A DNA stretch of 64,000 nucleotides, taken from BP-464 sp045805505 (GTDB lineage: Bacteria; Actinomycetota; Thermoleophilia; Solirubrobacterales; Solirubrobacteraceae). The position numbers and the translations under genes were made by a program. Positions 42,985 to 52,462 of this stretch are shown here, one piece after another. How positions within the stretch are numbered: position 1 is the first letter of the stretch; every line of letters begins with the position of its first letter. The stretch covers positions 62,001 to 126,000 of the forward strand of contig JBJMLA010000162.1 of assembly GCA_045805505.1 (NCBI GenBank), written 5' to 3'. The notes beneath the pieces were generated by a model, which was not told where the DNA came from, searched no databases, and worked only from the letters and a program-made list of their open reading frames with translations.

Positions 42985-43458
42985 TCAGGCCCGGTCCTCG
43001 GCGGCCTTGTACGCGAGCTGCAGGACGTCGGAGATCGTCTCGGCGACATAGATCCCGGCCACGAACCGTGTCGTCCGCGGGGCCGCGACGGCACCGACCG
43101 CGAAGCCCGCGGCCACCCACTGGGCCAGGCAGTAGGGACAGACGAGCAGCTCGCCGAGCGCCAACTGCATCCCCGTGCCGCGCGGAGCCTCCTCGAGCTC
43201 GCCGTGCCCGGCGGCCTCCTGGTAGCGGGTGAACGGGGCCCGGATGAAGCTGGTCACGCGGTCCTTGGCGATCAGCCGGCTGACCTTGTGCGTCGCGATG
43301 CCGCCGAGGACGAGATCGCCGGCGGTCGGCCGCTCGGGAAGTTCGCGACCTGACTTGCGCAGCGCGACCAGCGCGGTCCCCAGGGCGGCGCCGAAGGTGG
43401 CGGTCATGGCGGCGTAGGACGCGAGGGGGCGGTCCTGGCCCGGGGCGTAGCTCGACAT
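42985..43458 (-). CDS. DUF1360 family membrane protein
   Basis: A 157-residue protein of DUF1360 with the hallmark ELLVCPYCLAQWVA (CxxC inside a membrane helix) and a preceding ATHKVSRLIAKDRVTSF segment. About three or four hydrophobic helices are predicted. The function of the family is unknown; a spore-coat-associated relative exists in Bacillus. It is the first gene of the GH15 operon and is divergent from the antiporter gene. Confidence 0.85.
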   Translation of the reverse strand: MSSYAPGQDRPLASYAAMTATFGAALGTALVALRKSGRELPERPTAGDLVLGGIATHKVSRLIAKDRVTSFIRAPFTRYQEAAGHGELEEAPRGTGMQLALGELLVCPYCLAQWVAAGFAVGAVAAPRTTRFVAGIYVAETISDVLQLAYKAAEDRA

Positions 43459-43525
43459 GCGTCCGGGCTACCCGCCCAAACCGGCGAGGGCACATGGCCG
43501 CCGCCCGCTTACCCTGTGCCGCGCG

Positions 43526-45092
43526 GTGGACCATGTCGAGCTCGTACTGCTGTTCCTGCTGGTCGCCGTCGCCGCGCTGACCTGGCTGGCGGACGCGATC
43601 GACGTGCCCTATCCGATCCTGCTCGTCGTCGGCGGCAGCGTCCTGGGTTTCATGCCGGGCATCCCGGCGGTCGAGCTCGATCCGGACGTCGTGCTGTTCG
43701 TCTTCCTGCCGCCGCTGCTGTTCCACGCCGCGTACTTCTCGTCGCTGCGCGATCTGCGGGCCAACGCCCGGCCGATCATGCTCAACGCGGTCGGGATGGT
43801 GCTGCTGACGATGTGCCTGGTCGCGGTGATCATGCACGCGGCGATCTCCGGGCTTTCGTGGGGCGCGGCGTTCGCCTTCGGCGCGATCGTCTCGCCGACC
43901 GACCCGCTGGCCGCCACGGCCATCGCCCGGCGCCGGCGTCCCGCGACGGATCGTCGTGCTGATCGAGGGCGAGTCGCTGATCAACGACGGCACCGCGCTC
44001 GTCGCCTACAGCACCGCGGTCACGGTGGCGCTGGGCGGCTCGTTCAGCCTGCTGCACGCCGCCGGGGACTTCGTGCTCGATGTCGCGGCGGGCGCGGCGA
44101 TCGGCGTCGCCGTCGGGCTGGTCCTGCACGAGGTGTTCAAGCGCATCGACGACGAGGTGCTCGGCGTGACGGCGTCGATCATCGCCGGCTACGCGGGGTA
44201 CCTGCCGGCGGAGGAGATCGGTGTCTCCGGCGTCATCGCCGCGGTCGCCGTCGGCCTCACCCTGGGACAGCGCGCCACCGAGCACACGAGCTACGGCAGC
44301 CGTCTGCGCGGGTTCGCGTTCTGGGACGTCCTGGTCTTCCTGCTCAACGCGGTGCTGTTCGTGCTGGTGGGCCTGCAGCTGCCGACGATCCTCGACCATC
44401 AGGATCGCTCGGCCGGCGAGCTCGTCGGGCTCGGCGCCGCGGCCGGCCTGTCGGTGATCGCGACGCGCATGGCCTGGTCGCACTTCATGCCCTACGTGGT
44501 CCGGGCACTCGACCGCCGCCCGCAACAGCGCGCCCGCCGAGTCGGGTGGCGGGAGCGCACGGTCAGCGCCTGGTCCGGGCTGCGCGGCGCCGTCTCCCTG
44601 GCTGCGGCGCTGGCGCTGCCTCAGGGTTTCCCGGAGCGCGACCTGATCATCTGGCTGACGCTGTGCGTCATCGTGGCCACGCTGGTGCTGCAGGGCCTGA
44701 CGCTGCCGCTGGTCATCCGCGCGCTGGGTGTCACCGACGACGGGACCGAGGCGCGCGAGGAGCTGATCGCGCGCAAGGCGGCGACGCGGGCGGCGCTCGC
44801 TCATATCGAGGAGCTGCGCGAGGAGCAATGGACGCGTGGGCCGACGCTCGATCGCCTGCAGGCGCTGCACGACTTCCGCTACCGGCGCCTCGCCCAGCGC
44901 GCCGGCGCGGGGGGCGACGAGGAGGAGAACCTCGACGAGCGGTCGCTGGGCTATCAGCGAACCCTGCGTTCGCTGCTCGACAGCCAGCGCGAGGAGGTCG
45001 TCCGGCTGCGCGACACGGGCGAGATCTCCGACGACGCGATGCACGCCGTCATGCGCGAGCTCGACCTCGAAGATGCCCGGCTCGAGATCTGA
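43526..45092 (+). pseudogene. CPA1-type Na+/H+ antiporter, frameshifted
   Basis: The reading frame from GTG 43526 encodes helices of a NhaP-type antiporter up to SPTDPLAATAIARR, including the PTDP cation motif. The remainder (VVLIEGESLINDGTALVAY through RDTGEISDDAMHAVMREL) continues in another frame from about 43935 to 45092. The break lies in CGGCGCCGGCGTC (43929-43941), where two bases seem missing or one extra. Joined, it is about 520 residues with ~12 helices and a cytosolic helical tail, the length of the family. Either a real inactivation or a sequencing error in a GC-rich run. Confidence 0.8.
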
Positions 45093-45139
45093 ACCCGTGT
45101 GCTGAACTCTGCGCCGCACCGCTGCCCCGAGGAGAGACC

Positions 45140-47350
45140 ATGAAGTCCTGTCGTGCCCTGCCGCTGCTGATGACGCTGCTCGCCGTCGCCGTGGTGGCGC
45201 CGAGCGCCGGCGCCGCCGGGCGCTGTGGCGATCCCGCGCAGCGCCCGTGGTGCAACACGGCGCTGAGCCCCGACGATCGGGCGCAGCTGCTGCTCGCCGC
45301 GCTGACGCCCGACGAGCGGATCGGCCTGCTGGGCGGCGATGAGGTCAGCGGCGTGGCTGGGGGCGAGGGCAAGCACACAGGGACCCAGGACGGCGTGCCG
45401 CGGGTCGGCTTCCCGACGATCTACTACTCCGACGGTCCGCAGGGTCCCCGGCAGGGCAAGGTCACCGGCATGCCGTCGCCGATGGCCGACGCGGCGACCT
45501 GGAGTCCGGTGACCAACCGCACCTACGGCCGGCTGGTGGGCGACGAGGTGGCGAAGAAGGGCAACGACATGGTCTACGCCCCGACCGTCAACCTGCTGCG
45601 CACGCCGCTGTGGGGCCGCGCCTTCGAGACGTTCGGCGAGGACCCGTACCTGACGGCCCGCACCGCCGTCGCGTGGATCGACGGCGCGCAGAGCAGCGGC
45701 GTGATGGCGAACGTCAAGCACTTCGCGCTCAACAACCAGGAGGGCCGGTCTGCCTGCTGCGCCGACAACGTCAAGCCGGGCGACCAGCTCGCGGCGATCA
45801 CGCCCTACCCCGATCTCGAGGGCGGCCGCATGAACGTCAACGTCACCGTCGACGAGCGCACGATGCGCGAGACCGAGCTGCTGGCGTTCGAGGCGGCCGT
45901 CAAGGAAGCGAACGTCGCTTCGATCATGTGCTCCTACAACAAGGTCGGCGGTACCTATGCGTGCGAGAACGACCATCTGCTCAAGGGCGTCCTCGACGGC
46001 TGGGGCTTCAAGGGCTTCGTGCTCTCCGACTACCTCGCGGCACACGACACCGGCGCGTCGCTGCGCGGCGGCCTCGACTTCGAGCCGTGGCCGGGCTTCG
46101 ACGTCTACGGCCCGGTCCCGGTCAATGCCGCGCTGCTCAGTGGCGACGCCACCATGGCCGACGTCGACCGCCACGTCCGGCGCATGCTGCGCACGTTCTT
46201 CGCCTACGGCGTGCTCGACCGCGTCGCGTACGCCGACGACACGTCCTCGATCCCCCTGGAGGCGCACCGCAAGATCGCCCAGCGCGTCGAGGAGCAGGCG
46301 ATCGTGCTGCTGAAGAACCGCGGGCGGATCCTGCCGTTGCGGGCCAACCGGCTCAAGAGCGTCGCGGTCATCGGCGCCGGAGCCGACACCTTCATCACCG
46401 GGGGCGGCTCGGGCAACGTCACGCCGTTTCGCTACGTCTCGCCCCGCGCGGCCATCGAGGCCCGGGTGGCGAAGGGGACCAAGGTGCTCGTCGACGACGG
46501 GTCGGACGCGGCGCGCGCCGCCGGCGTCGCCAAGCAGGCCGACGTCGCGCTCGTCTTCGCGCCCGTCTACACGACCGAGGGCGTCGACCGGCGCTGCCTG
46601 TCGCTCGAGTGCCCGCCGAACTTCGGCGACCAGGACGGCCTGATCCGCGCGGTCGCCGCGGCCAACAGGCGCACCGTCGTCGTGCTCGAGAGCCCCGGTC
46701 CGCAGCTGACGCCCTGGCGCGACAAGATCGGCGGACTGGTGGAGGCGTGGTATCCCGGGCAGGAGGGCGGCACGGCGATCGCCCGCGTGCTCTTCGGCGA
46801 CGCCGAGCCCGGCGGCCGGCTGCCCGTCACCTTCCCGGAGTCCGAGGACCAGACGCCCACCGCGGGCGACGCCGAGAAGTACCCGGGCGTGGGCAACGAG
46901 GAGACCTACAAGGAGGGCGTGTTCGTCGGGCACCGCTGGTACGACGAGCACAGGCTCAAGCCGGCGTTCCCGTTCGGCTTCGGGCTCTCCTACACGACGT
47001 GGAAGCTCGACCGGTTGCGCGTGACGGGGCGGACCGTGACGGCCCGCGTGCGCAACACCGGCAGCCGGAAGGGCTCGACCGTCGCACAGCTCTACCTGGG
47101 GCTGCCGTCCTCGGCGGCGGTGCCACAGCCGCCGCGCACCCTGAAGGGCTACCGCAAGGTCGCGCTGCGGCCGCACCATGCGAAGACCGTCCGGTTCACG
47201 CTCAGCGACCGCGACCTGGCCTACTGGAGCGCCGACGCGAACGGCTGGCGCATCGCCGCCGGCCGCTACCGCGTCGAGGTCGGCTTCTCGTCGCGCTCGG
47301 TCAAGCGCGCCGGCACGATCAGGCAGGCGACGGAGGCAGCCGCTCGCTGA
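45140..47350 (+). CDS. Secreted glycoside hydrolase family 3 enzyme
   Basis: A 736-residue exported GH3 beta-glucosidase or xylosidase. The signal peptide is MKSCRALPLLMTLLAVAVV, with cleavage near AGA. The KH pair is K193-H194, the nucleophile is Asp297 in VLSDYLA, and a complete C-terminal sandwich and fibronectin-III domain (about 640-725) follow. gaggaga precedes the ATG. The same frame is open far upstream, but only because it is antisense-like shadow over the antiporter. It acts outside the cell, complementing the cytoplasmic GH3 at 2348. Confidence 0.92.
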   Translation: MKSCRALPLLMTLLAVAVVAPSAGAAGRCGDPAQRPWCNTALSPDDRAQLLLAALTPDERIGLLGGDEVSGVAGGEGKHTGTQDGVPRVGFPTIYYSDGPQGPRQGKVTGMPSPMADAATWSPVTNRTYGRLVGDEVAKKGNDMVYAPTVNLLRTPLWGRAFETFGEDPYLTARTAVAWIDGAQSSGVMANVKHFALNNQEGRSACCADNVKPGDQLAAITPYPDLEGGRMNVNVTVDERTMRETELLAFEAAVKEANVASIMCSYNKVGGTYACENDHLLKGVLDGWGFKGFVLSDYLAAHDTGASLRGGLDFEPWPGFDVYGPVPVNAALLSGDATMADVDRHVRRMLRTFFAYGVLDRVAYADDTSSIPLEAHRKIAQRVEEQAIVLLKNRGRILPLRANRLKSVAVIGAGADTFITGGGSGNVTPFRYVSPRAAIEARVAKGTKVLVDDGSDAARAAGVAKQADVALVFAPVYTTEGVDRRCLSLECPPNFGDQDGLIRAVAAANRRTVVVLESPGPQLTPWRDKIGGLVEAWYPGQEGGTAIARVLFGDAEPGGRLPVTFPESEDQTPTAGDAEKYPGVGNEETYKEGVFVGHRWYDEHRLKPAFPFGFGLSYTTWKLDRLRVTGRTVTARVRNTGSRKGSTVAQLYLGLPSSAAVPQPPRTLKGYRKVALRPHHAKTVRFTLSDRDLAYWSADANGWRIAAGRYRVEVGFSSRSVKRAGTIRQATEAAAR

Positions 47351-47412
47351 CACGCAGGTCAGCACTCGCCCGCCCCCTGGTTGTCCTGCGTCGTCGCGGG
47401 TAGCGCCTCGGC

Positions 47413-47670
47413 ATGGCTACCACCAAGCAGCGAGAGGCCGCCCGCAAGAACGTGAAGAAGGCGCAGGCGGGGGCGAAGAGCAAGCAGACGCTCAAGCACC
47501 TGAACGACTCCACGCGTTCGGCCCTGGGCAAGGAGGCCGCCGCGGTGCGCCGCGGCGACGAGCCGACCCGCAAGGATCTCGAGGCACAGGCGCGCAAGCT
47601 CGACATCAGCGGCCGGTCGAAGATGGGCAAGTCCGAGCTCAAGCGCGCGGTCGCGCGGGCCAAGGGCTGA
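47413..47670 (+). CDS. Small basic protein with Rho-N/SAP-like C-terminus (85 aa)
   Basis: A Lys/Arg-rich 85-residue protein; the N-terminal half is Lys/Ala-rich (ARKNVKKAQAGAKSKQ) and the C-terminal half (LEAQARKLDISGRSKMGKSE, then LKRAVARA) resembles the helix-extended-helix of Rho N-terminal/SAP domains that bind nucleic acids. Probably a nucleoid- or RNA-associated protein. It ends 5 nt before the cupin gene. Confidence 0.7.
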   Translation: MATTKQREAARKNVKKAQAGAKSKQTLKHLNDSTRSALGKEAAAVRRGDEPTRKDLEAQARKLDISGRSKMGKSELKRAVARAKG

Positions 47671-47675
47671 TCCGC

Positions 47676-48092
47676 GTGAGTGGCTACTCGATCGTCGACG
47701 CCAACACCGCCAAGGACGCCTACGCGGACAGCGACGTGCCAGGCGAGTTCCGCTCGCTGACCGACGGCCTCGGCGCAGAGCAGCTCGCGGTGACGCTGAT
47801 GCGGGTTCCTCCGCACAGCGACTTCGAGCAGGGCACCGGCCACCATCACGACGAGCTCGAGGAGGTCTACCTAATCACGTCGGGGACACTGACCATGCGC
47901 TTCGGTGACGAGATCGAGACGGTCGGCCCGGGCTCGGCGGTGAGGGTCGGGCCCCCGACGGTGCGCTCGCACCGCAACGAGGGTGACGAGCCGGTCGAGC
48001 TCTGGGCCATCTCTCGCAAGATCGACCGGTCGGAGTCGACCAAGGTCGAGGACTTCTGGGAGGCCTCGCCCGAGGCGGCGCGGACGCGGTAA
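47676..48092 (+). CDS. Single-domain cupin protein
   Basis: A 138-residue cupin with metal-binding motif 1 GTGHHHDELEEVYLITSG and motif 2 VRVGPPTVRSHRNEG; the His/Glu ligands are mostly kept. A GTG start lies 5 nt after the preceding stop. The function is probably small-molecule binding or isomerisation; not identified. A short stem GCGGT-N5-ACCGC follows at 48094-48108 and may terminate transcription. Confidence 0.75.
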   Translation: MSGYSIVDANTAKDAYADSDVPGEFRSLTDGLGAEQLAVTLMRVPPHSDFEQGTGHHHDELEEVYLITSGTLTMRFGDEIETVGPGSAVRVGPPTVRSHRNEGDEPVELWAISRKIDRSESTKVEDFWEASPEAARTR

Positions 48093-48171
48093 AGCGGTCG
48101 CGAACCGCCGACCGGGGGGTTCTCGCACGGCGGCCGGCCCTGCGGCTGATGCTCGCCGGTAGCGTCGCCCC

Positions 48172-48639
48172 ATGAGCATGGACGTCGGCACGCTGCTCGT
48201 TCGCGAGTCGGTGCGGGAGCTGCTCGGCGGCTACGTGCACCACATGGATCGCGGGCGCACCGAGGAGTTCCTCGAGCTGTTCGCCGAGGACGGGGTCTGG
48301 GAGATCGTCAGCGACGGCTTCGACGGCGGCCGCTTCGCCGGACGCGACGCGATCCGCTCGCACCTCGAGTCGATGAAGACCGCTTCGACCGACGACGTCC
48401 CGCTGCGCCATCACGTCACCAGCGTCCGTGTCTGGGTCGACGGGCCCGGCGAGGCGCGGGCCGACGCGTACTTCACCGCGTTCACGACCACGGACGGTCC
48501 TGACCACTGGGGCCGGTACCGCGATCGCGTGGTCGAGGACGGCGACCGCTGGCGGTTCGCGCAGCGGTCGGTGATCCACGAGGGGCGCGTTCCCGGCGGC
48601 TGGCTGGAGCGGCGCAACGCGGCGGCGGTGGCGCGATGA
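48172..48639 (+). CDS. SnoaL/NTF2-like protein
   Basis: A 155-residue NTF2-fold protein (RELLGGYVHHMDRGRTEEF, then LELFAEDGVWEI) typical of SnoaL_4/ring-hydroxylating beta-subunit-like dehydratases or isomerases. It overlaps the VOC gene by 4 nt, so the pair forms an operon likely acting on one small ligand. Substrate unknown. Confidence 0.75.
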   Translation: MSMDVGTLLVRESVRELLGGYVHHMDRGRTEEFLELFAEDGVWEIVSDGFDGGRFAGRDAIRSHLESMKTASTDDVPLRHHVTSVRVWVDGPGEARADAYFTAFTTTDGPDHWGRYRDRVVEDGDRWRFAQRSVIHEGRVPGGWLERRNAAAVAR

Positions 48640-49133
48640 GCACCGCACCTCGGGCGGTGGCCCACGTGGGGATCACCGTCCCCGACATCGCCGCGGCCGC
48701 GGCCTGGTACTCCGAGATCTTCGGGCTGCGGCTCATCGGGCCCATCGCCGACATCGACCAGAGCCAGGGCGGGGCCTTCCACGGCCCGGTCGAGGACATC
48801 TTCGGCCCGCAGCTGCGGCTGATGAAGATGGCGTCGCTGTCGTCGGCCAACGGCTGCGTGATCGAGCTGTTCGAGTTCGAGGACCCGCCCTACGAGGCGC
48901 CCGAGGACCCGTTCCCGTACCTGCGCGGCGGCATCACCCACGTGTCGTTCGTCGAGCCCGACGTCGAGGAAGCGGTGGGGCGGATCGTGGCGAGCGGCGG
49001 CCGCCAGCGCAGCAAGCTGTGGACGTTGTTCGAGGGCCTGCCCTACCAGGCCTGCTACTGCGAGGACCCGTGGGGAACGGTCGTCGAGCTGCTGTCGCAC
49101 AGCCACGAGCAGACCTTCGCCAACCTCGGCTGA
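48636..49133 (+). CDS. VOC superfamily (glyoxalase/dioxygenase-like) protein
   Basis: A 165-residue vicinal-oxygen-chelate protein with paired beta-alpha-beta modules: VAHVGITVPDIAAAAAWYSE contains the first metal His, ITHVSFVEPDVEEA the second, and EDPWGTVVELL the closing Glu. Could be a lyase, epimerase or extradiol dioxygenase. The ATG overlaps the SnoaL stop. Confidence 0.82.
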   Translation: MSTAPRAVAHVGITVPDIAAAAAWYSEIFGLRLIGPIADIDQSQGGAFHGPVEDIFGPQLRLMKMASLSSANGCVIELFEFEDPPYEAPEDPFPYLRGGITHVSFVEPDVEEAVGRIVASGGRQRSKLWTLFEGLPYQACYCEDPWGTVVELLSHSHEQTFANLG

Positions 49134-49142
49134 GCCGACGCG

Positions 49143-50036
49143 CTAGGCCACCGCTGCGCTCTCCGAGTGCTGCGGCTCGGACGCCTCCCGCGCCGGGGCG
49201 GGCACGACCAGCAGGGGGCTGTGCGCCTCGTGGGCCAGGCGGTGGGAGGTGCTGCCGAGGACGACCGACTTCGCCGCACCCCATCCGCGCGAGCCGACCA
49301 CGGTGAGGTCGACTCCTTCGGACAGCTCGACCAGCGCGGTGCCGGCGCTGTCGTTGACGACGGTCGTCGTCGCCGGGACCGACAGCGATGCGGCCCGCCC
49401 ATCGATCGCCGAGCGCGCCGCGGTGAGATCTGCCTCGAGCAGGCCCGGCCAGTCGATGGCGTAGGCGTTGGCCGGCACGAACGGCGTCGCGGTGGGTACC
49501 GCCATGCAGAGCTGCAGCCCGGCGCCGAGCTGGGCGGCCAGGCGTTCGGCCACCAGCAGGGCGGCCTCGGCCTCCGGCGTCTCGTTGAAGCCCAGGCCGA
49601 TGCGCTCGATACGGCCCGCGCCGTCGCGGTATCCGGCCGGAGCGACGGCGGTCATGCAGTGCGCGGCGTCAAGCGTCGTCCGCGCCACGTCCCCCAGGAA
49701 GATCCGTCCCGCCGTCGTGCGGTGGCAGGCGCAGACGACGATGAGGTCGGCGGCGAGATCGTCGGCAACGAAGTGCAGCGCGCGGGCGGGGGAGACGTCA
49801 GCGATGACACGCCGTTCGACGCCGCTGTCGCCGACCCAGGCGGCCAGCGACTTCTCGGCCTCCTCCTCCATCGCGTTGGCAAAGCCTCCCACGGACCCGC
49901 GTGTCGGATGGATCTCGTACGGATAGGCGTGGACGGCGACGATGCGCGTGTCCGCGGACGCCAGGGCGCGGGCCAGAGCGAGCGCATCCTGCCCGCCCGA
50001 TCGCCCGTCGAGGCCCACGACAACTGTCTTGAACAT
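49143..50036 (-). CDS. Tandem universal stress protein
   Basis: A 297-residue protein with two Usp domains. Domain 2 ends with the ATP-binding G-2x-G-9x-G-S pattern (GSRG...GSTS), and domain 1 has a similar but weaker pattern. Such tandem Usps are cytoplasmic, often induced under hypoxia or stationary phase in actinobacteria. Convergent with the VOC gene; no adjacent partner. Confidence 0.88.
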   Translation of the reverse strand: MFKTVVVGLDGRSGGQDALALARALASADTRIVAVHAYPYEIHPTRGSVGGFANAMEEEAEKSLAAWVGDSGVERRVIADVSPARALHFVADDLAADLIVVCACHRTTAGRIFLGDVARTTLDAAHCMTAVAPAGYRDGAGRIERIGLGFNETPEAEAALLVAERLAAQLGAGLQLCMAVPTATPFVPANAYAIDWPGLLEADLTAARSAIDGRAASLSVPATTTVVNDSAGTALVELSEGVDLTVVGSRGWGAAKSVVLGSTSHRLAHEAHSPLLVVPAPAREASEPQHSESAAVA

Positions 50037-50132
50037 GCCCGCTCCTTGGATTGACTGGGGCGAACCTACGCCGGGTCGCGCGGTGCGCCATCCGGGGCGA
50101 GCCGCGACCCTGCTGCGGGATCTCCGCGGGCT

Positions 50133-50870
50133 CTAGCCCACGTGGAGCAGCGCGCCGAGGGCGGCCGTCGCCACTGCCGACGCGGCCGCGGCGGCCAAAG
50201 CGCGCCGCAGACCACCGGACCGAGCAGCGGCGGGGATCGCCTCGATCGCGATCAGCGCGAGCATCGCGCCGGCGGCGAACCCGAACGAGAGCCCGAGGAG
50301 GGAGCGGGTCGCGTCGACCAGTGCGTAGGCGAGGGCCGCGCCGACGGGCTGGGGCGCGCTCGTCAGCGTCGCCAGCCAGAACGCCCGTGGCCGCGACACG
50401 GAGGCCTCGCGCAGTGGTATCGCGGTCGCGGTGCCCTCCGGGATGTTCTGGATGGCGATGGCCAGGAAGACGAAGGCGCTCAGGCCCACGGTGTCGCTGG
50501 CGAACGCCGCGCCGAGCGCCAGGCCCTCGGGCAGGCTGTGGACCAGCAGGACCAGGAACACCAGTGGGCCGCGGCGCGCTCCGGCGCCCGTCAGGGATCC
50601 CAGGCTCGGCTCGTGGTGCCCGAGGAACCGCCGGGTCATCAGCAGGAAGGCGACGCCCGCGAGCACGCCGGCGACGACGGTGAGATCGCTGCTCTCGGCG
50701 AACCCGGGCAGGAGCAGGCCCTGCACCGACGCGACGCCCATGACCCCGGAGACCACACCCCAGAGAACGGGACGGACCCCTTCGGCACGCGCTCCCAGCC
50801 AGTAGACCGGGAAGATCCCCAACCCGGTGGCGAGGGCGGTCAGCGACGCCAGGAAGATCACCTCGGCCAT
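50133..50870 (-). CDS. ZIP family divalent metal transporter
   Basis: A 245-residue membrane protein with about eight helices and the ZIP metal-site motifs HSLPEGLALG and IQNIPEGTA. It imports, or in some branches exports, Zn2+ or Mn2+. ATG 50870 shares one base with the stop of the upstream Nramp-type gene, so the two were an operon of metal transporters. Confidence 0.85.
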   Translation of the reverse strand: MAEVIFLASLTALATGLGIFPVYWLGARAEGVRPVLWGVVSGVMGVASVQGLLLPGFAESSDLTVVAGVLAGVAFLLMTRRFLGHHEPSLGSLTGAGARRGPLVFLVLLVHSLPEGLALGAAFASDTVGLSAFVFLAIAIQNIPEGTATAIPLREASVSRPRAFWLATLTSAPQPVGAALAYALVDATRSLLGLSFGFAAGAMLALIAIEAIPAAARSGGLRRALAAAAASAVATAALGALLHVG

Positions 50871-52167
50871 CAGGCGAGCTCGAGCACGATGAGCGCCACC
50901 ACCGAGGCCGCGATGAGCGCGATGGTCAGCCCGGTCGTCGCCCGTTCGGCGCGCCCGAGCCGGTACTCCCCGAGGACCGCTTCGTCGGCGGCGAGACTGC
51001 GCAGGAACGGCAGGACCGCCAGCAGCAGCAGGGCGTTGAGCGCCTGGGAGAGAAAGAGGATCGGCACCAGCGGCGCTCCCGGGATCAGCACGAGCGCCGC
51101 GCCGAGGCCGAGCATCCCGAGATACGTCGCGTAGAACAGCGGGGCCTGCCGGGGAGTGTCGTTGATGTCGGCGGGACGGCCGGCCGCCTCCGCGAGCGAG
51201 TACGCCGAGGACAACGGCAGGATCGCGGCGGCGAGCAGCGCGGCCCCGAGGAAGCCCAGACCGAAGAGCGTCGAGGCAACCGACCCGGCGAGCGGCTCCA
51301 GCGCGCTGGCGGCGTCGGTCGCCGACTCGACCTCGATGCCCTGGCGATGGAGCGTCGCGGCGCAGGCCACGACGACGAAGAACCCGATGATCCCGGTCAT
51401 GACCGCGCCCGCGATCACGTCGACGCGTTCGTAGCGCAGATCGCCGGGTCCGAGCTTCTTGTCGACCGCGTAGGACTGGATGAACGCCGCGCCAGCGTGG
51501 TGCCGAGCGTGGCGACGGCAACCAGCACGGCGTCTCGGGTCAAGGGGATGTCGGGGACCACCAGCCCACGCGCCGCCTGTCCCCAGTCGGGTCCGGCGAC
51601 GAAGCCGGCGGCGATGTAGGCGACGAAGACGGTGCTGAGCGCCAGCAGCACGTGCTCGACCCGGTGGAAGGAACCGCGCAGCACGAGCGCCGCCACCGCC
51701 AGCGCGGCAACCGGCACGCTGACCCCGCGCGGGACGCCGCCGAGCAGGTGCCCTGCGGCGGCGATGCCGGCGAACTCGGCGCACGTCGTGCCGAGGTTGG
51801 CCACCAGCAACGCCACGACCATCGTGCGGGTCGCATGCACGCTCCGGCGCTCTCGCACGAGGGTCATCAGCCCCTTCCCGGTCACGGTGCCGAGTCGTGC
51901 GCTGATCTCGTGGAAGACGACCAGGGCGGCCGTCGACAACGTCAGCACCCACAGGAGCTGATAGCCGTACTTGGCCCCCAGGATCGAGTAGGTCGTGATG
52001 CCCGCCGGGTCGTCGTCGGAAAGCCCGGCCAGCAGGCCGGGACCGGTCACCGCCAGCAGGGCGGCCAGCGACCCCTTGGCCACCCGCGGCCGGTGCCCCT
52101 GCAGTCGCCGATGCCAATGCCGTCCCACCGTCGCCCGGCCGCGGACCCCTGGATCGAGCGGTGGCAT
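50870..52167 (-). pseudogene. Nramp-family metal transporter, broken in TM6
   Basis: Residues from ATG 52167 to about 51495 encode the N-terminal half of an Nramp-type Mn/Fe transporter, including GPGLLAGLSDDDPAGITTYS (the TM1 DPG-like metal motif reads DDDPAG). After VATLGTTLA the frame breaks and resumes one frame over as AFIQSYAVDKKLGPGDLRYE to the stop. The lost bases cover the PW-containing TM6 segment that corresponds to the metal-binding MPH motif of Nramp. Without it, transport is unlikely. Deletion or sequencing error; the break is near 51488-51495. Confidence 0.75.
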
Positions 52168-52307
52168 CGGTGCGAACGCTACGGCGGCCTCCAAGCACGT
52201 AACAGCGGGTTTTCCCGAGCACGGCCACGCGTCGATGCGGGTTTCCCGCAATCGGTCCGCGGCGGCCCACCGTTGCCCGGCACCCCGGTTCCGGCGACCG
52301 TGAGCCC

Positions 52308-52421
52308 ATGAGCTTCGACACCGACAACCAGCCTCCCACCATCGAGCCGATCATCATCGCGGGAGTCGTCTTCCTCGTCTCGGTCCTGCTGATCCTGGCC
52401 CTTTTGCTCGCGTCCGCCTGA
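52308..52421 (+). CDS. 37-residue single-pass membrane microprotein
   Basis: ATG 52308 to TGA 52421 encodes a short hydrophilic N-terminus (MSFDTDNQPPTIEP) followed by one transmembrane helix (GVVFLVSVLLILALLLAS). Divergent from the Nramp-type gene, with 41 nt before the next gene. It resembles other actinobacterial single-span microproteins; function unknown. Confidence 0.5.
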   Translation: MSFDTDNQPPTIEPIIIAGVVFLVSVLLILALLLASA

Positions 52422-52462
52422 CGCTCACGAGTGCGTCCGCGCCGCCAGCCAGTCTTCGCGCC

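Noticed and set aside
43926..43945. Programmed ribosomal frameshifting in the antiporter
   Set aside because: No slippery heptamer or following pseudoknot was seen; deletion or sequence error is simpler.
43457..47350. 1297-codon open frame that would fuse an antiporter with a GH3 glucosidase
   Set aside because: Its middle third is shadow of the shifted antiporter frame, and the GH3 part has its own Shine-Dalgarno and signal peptide at 45140. Two genes, not a fusion.
48094..48108. GCGGT-N5-ACCGC stem after the cupin gene as a firm terminator
   Set aside because: Only 5 bp, no T tract; mentioned with the gene but not listed separately.
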